Source of the DNA: Elusimicrobiota bacterium
GTDB lineage: Bacteria; Elusimicrobiota; Elusimicrobia; UBA1565; UBA9628
Direction of reading: 5' to 3'
DNA length: 8,607 nucleotides
Assembly: GCA_028717525.1 (NCBI GenBank)
Contig: JAQUNT010000068.1
Location: forward strand, 1-8,607
The notes beneath the pieces were generated by a model. It worked only from the letters and a program-made list of their open reading frames with translations. It was not told the DNA's origin and did not search any database. Position numbers and translations under genes: made by a program. Shown one piece after another: positions 7,491 to 8,607 of this stretch (position 1 is the stretch's first letter; each line of letters starts with the position of its first letter).

Positions 7491-7495
7491 GGCGA

Positions 7496-7509
7496 TATGA
7501 TACCTCATA
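7496..7509. repeat. Inverted repeat TATGA-N4-TCATA in the divergent spacer
   Basis: Perfect 5-base arms (7496-7500 and 7505-7509) flank TACC. The site lies in the most AT-rich part of the 52-bp gap between the Cache-like and acetyltransferase genes and covers the ribosome binding site of the former. It could be an operator or a small mRNA hairpin. The arms are short, so chance is possible. Confidence 0.4.
7502..7506 (-). promoter_or_regulatory. Ribosome binding site of the Cache-like gene
   Basis: Read on the minus strand, GAGGT lies 11 bases before the ATG at 7490. The spacing is a little long but acceptable. It supports this internal start over the upstream one, and it falls within an inverted repeat (7496-7509). 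Confidence 0.5.
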
Positions 7510-7526
7510 CGGGCCGTCCGGAAATC

Positions 7527-7535
7527 TGGTAGAGT
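7527..7535 (+). promoter_or_regulatory. Possible extended -10 promoter for the acetyltransferase gene
   Basis: TGGTAGAGT matches an extended -10 element (TG, one base, then TAGAGT, 4 of 6 consensus). No convincing -35 box is seen 17 bp upstream. Initiation 7-8 bases downstream would fall at or next to the ATG at 7543, giving a leaderless or nearly leaderless transcript. Confidence 0.3.
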
Positions 7536-7542
7536 AGGGCCC

Positions 7543-8385
7543 ATGGACCTGGTCGTGCGCCGCATGGACCGCCGCGAGGTGGGCCTGGCCGTGGACTGGG
7601 CCGCGGCCGAGGGCTGGAACCCGGGAGTAGACGACGCGGACTGCTTCTACCGGGCCTTCCCCGAGGCGTTCTTCCTCTGCGAATCCCGCGGCCGCACCGT
7701 GGGCTGCATCTCGGCCGCGGCCTACGACGAGCATTTCGGCTTCATCGGCTTCTTCATCGTGGCTCCGGAGCTGCGCGGCGGGCGGGTGGGCGTGGCCCTG
7801 GGCCGGGCCGCGCTGTCGGCCCTCGGGGACCGCAACATCGGGCTCGACGGGGTGGAAGCCAAGATCAGGAACTACGAGGCTTTCGGCTTCAAGCTGGCTT
7901 ACAACAACATCCGCTTCGAGGGGGAAGCGCGCCGGCCTTTGGCCGCGCCGCCGGGCGTCGTCGAACTCTCCGCCGTGCCGTTCCAGACGCTTTCGGACTA
8001 CGACCGGAAGTTCTTCCCGGCCCCGCGGCCGGGCTTCCTATCCCTTTGGATCGGCCAGCGCAGCGGGGTGAGCCTGGGCCTTTTGAGAGACGGCCGGTTG
8101 GCGGGCTACGGCGTGCTGCGCGCCTGCCGCAAGGGCAGCAAGGTCGGGCCGCTCTTCGCCGACGACGGCGAGGCCGCCGACGCCCTCCTGCGCGCCCTGC
8201 TGCTGCGCGCGGCTCCAGGCTCGCTTTTCTACCTGGACGTCCCCGGGGTCAACCCGGAGGCTGTGGCCTTGGCCGGGCGCTACGGCATGCGGCCGGTGTT
8301 CAAGACCGCCCGGATGTACAGCCGCCAGGCGCCGCCTCTGCCGGTGGAGCGCATCTTCGGCGTGACCAGCTTCGAGCTGGGCTGA
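7543..8385 (+). CDS. Two-domain GNAT-family N-acetyltransferase (YitH-like)
   Basis: The 280-residue cytoplasmic protein would transfer an acetyl group from acetyl-CoA to an amine; the acceptor is unknown. The N-terminal GNAT domain (about 1-125) shows GCISAAAYDEHFGFIGFFIV (strands 3-4) and then APELRGGRVGVALGRAAL, the CoA-pyrophosphate loop (motif A, residues 78-85). It closes with LDGVEAKIRNYEAFGFKLAY (101-120), a common N-Y-E-x-x-G-F end. The second half (about 130-280) carries LAGYGVLRACRKGSKVGPLF (186-205), FYLDVPGVNPEAVALAGRYG and FKTARMYSRQAPP, near the GNAT-like C-terminal domain seen in YitH-type proteins. Motif A normally reads R/Q-x-x-G-x-G/A; here the first Gly is Arg81, a mild deviation. 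The start has only a weak, very close TAGGG (7535-7539), so initiation may be leaderless. The gene ends 3 bp from the stop of the next, opposing gene. Family assignment is good; function is unassigned. Confidence 0.88.
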   Translation: MDLVVRRMDRREVGLAVDWAAAEGWNPGVDDADCFYRAFPEAFFLCESRGRTVGCISAAAYDEHFGFIGFFIVAPELRGGRVGVALGRAALSALGDRNIGLDGVEAKIRNYEAFGFKLAYNNIRFEGEARRPLAAPPGVVELSAVPFQTLSDYDRKFFPAPRPGFLSLWIGQRSGVSLGLLRDGRLAGYGVLRACRKGSKVGPLFADDGEAADALLRALLLRAAPGSLFYLDVPGVNPEAVALAGRYGMRPVFKTARMYSRQAPPLPVERIFGVTSFELG

Positions 8386-8388
8386 GCC

Positions 8389-8607
8389 TCAGTCGCCCGA
8401 CCAGGGGTTGAAGCCCCCGGCGCGCACCGGAGCCTCGTCGCAGAGCTTCTCGAAGAGCTGCAACTGCTCCGACGTGGCGCCCCGCTCCTCCAGGCTCCAG
8501 TAGGTCGTGCCGTAGGCCATGTTGTACTCGGTGGAGGACCACGGCCGGCCCTTGTAGGAGGCCACGCCCCGGGCCGCGGAGCGGATCTGCTCGTCCGTCA
8601 CCCCGCC
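8389..8607 (-). CDS. C-terminal part of an unrecognised protein, truncated by the window edge
   Basis: The minus-strand frame is open to the right edge and ends with TGA at 8391-8389. The last 70 residues read TDEQIRSAARGVASYKGRPW at the start and FEKLCDEAPVRAGGFNPWSG at the end. Helix-forming stretches are visible (TDEQIRSAARGVA and ATSEQLQLFEKLCDEA), with an aromatic Tyr/Trp-rich middle (PWSSTEYNMAYGTTYWSLEE). A GTG at 8601 could be the start, but the two preceding codons (Gly-Gly) stay in frame and no ribosome binding site can be seen in the 6 bases available. The gene therefore probably begins outside the window. I do not recognise the family. Codon use is like that of its neighbours and it sits tail to tail with the acetyltransferase gene, so a real gene is likely despite the short fragment. 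Confidence 0.6.
   Translation of the reverse strand, partial: GGVTDEQIRSAARGVASYKGRPWSSTEYNMAYGTTYWSLEERGATSEQLQLFEKLCDEAPVRAGGFNPWSGD

Noticed and set aside
7138..7532. Plus-strand frames opposite the Cache-like gene
   Set aside because: No ribosome binding sites or recognisable motifs, and the opposite strand has a coherent signal peptide and domain.
7491..7565. N-terminal extension of the Cache-like gene from an upstream start at 7565
   Set aside because: It would place 25 charged and polar residues before the signal peptide and overlap the acetyltransferase gene. The ATG at 7490 has a ribosome binding site and begins with MKK plus a hydrophobic stretch.
1..8607. CRISPR arrays, tRNA or rRNA genes, insertion sequences, attachment sites
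   Set aside because: No spaced direct repeats, cloverleaf sequences, transposase-like proteins or terminal inverted repeats were seen. Coding density leaves no gap above 90 bp.

Overview
The window is about 8.6 kb of GC-rich, densely packed chromosomal DNA from a diderm (Gram-negative-type) bacterium. The evidence for a second membrane is a TolC-like outer-membrane channel, a periplasmic adaptor and several Sec-type signal peptides. Codons mostly end in C or G, and GTG, TTG and ATG starts are all used. I cannot place the organism from sequence alone. A high-GC Elusimicrobiota-like or deltaproteobacterial-like lineage would fit, but this is a guess.

Layout. (1) Positions 2-1254 (+) hold two overlapping genes for small exported proteins. 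Each carries an HExxH zinc-protease motif and a downstream Glu in a similar context, so they look like diverged tandem paralogues. The first lacks its 5' end. (2) Positions 1260-1289 hold a good sigma70-like promoter, with an alternating-GC palindrome in its spacer. (3) Positions 1339-6834 (+) are a three-gene operon for a complete tripartite RND efflux system, in the order outer-membrane factor, adaptor lipoprotein, inner-membrane pump of the HAE1/MdtB-MdtC type. The first two genes overlap by 4 bp and the third follows after 16 bp. (4) Positions 6831-7490 (-) encode a small exported protein resembling a lone Cache/PDC sensor domain. Its stop codon shares a CTAG palindrome with the pump's stop codon. 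(5) A 52-bp divergent spacer contains an inverted repeat over the ribosome binding site of the Cache gene. (6) Positions 7543-8385 (+) encode a two-domain GNAT acetyltransferase. (7) From the right edge, on the minus strand, comes the C-terminal end of an unrecognised protein that stops 3 bp from the acetyltransferase stop.

How the genes work together. The pump (proton-driven inner-membrane part), the adaptor and the channel should assemble into one envelope-spanning exporter of drugs, lipophilic compounds or metabolites; the substrate cannot be told from sequence. No regulator lies next to the operon. The flanking genes (zincins, Cache protein, GNAT) have no demonstrable link to the pump beyond the shared envelope location of most of them.

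I found no RNA genes, CRISPR arrays, insertion sequences or attachment sites. No gene-free stretch exceeds 90 bp. I saw no clear evidence of an entirely new system. The least conventional items are the tandem HExxH pair and the stand-alone exported Cache-like protein.
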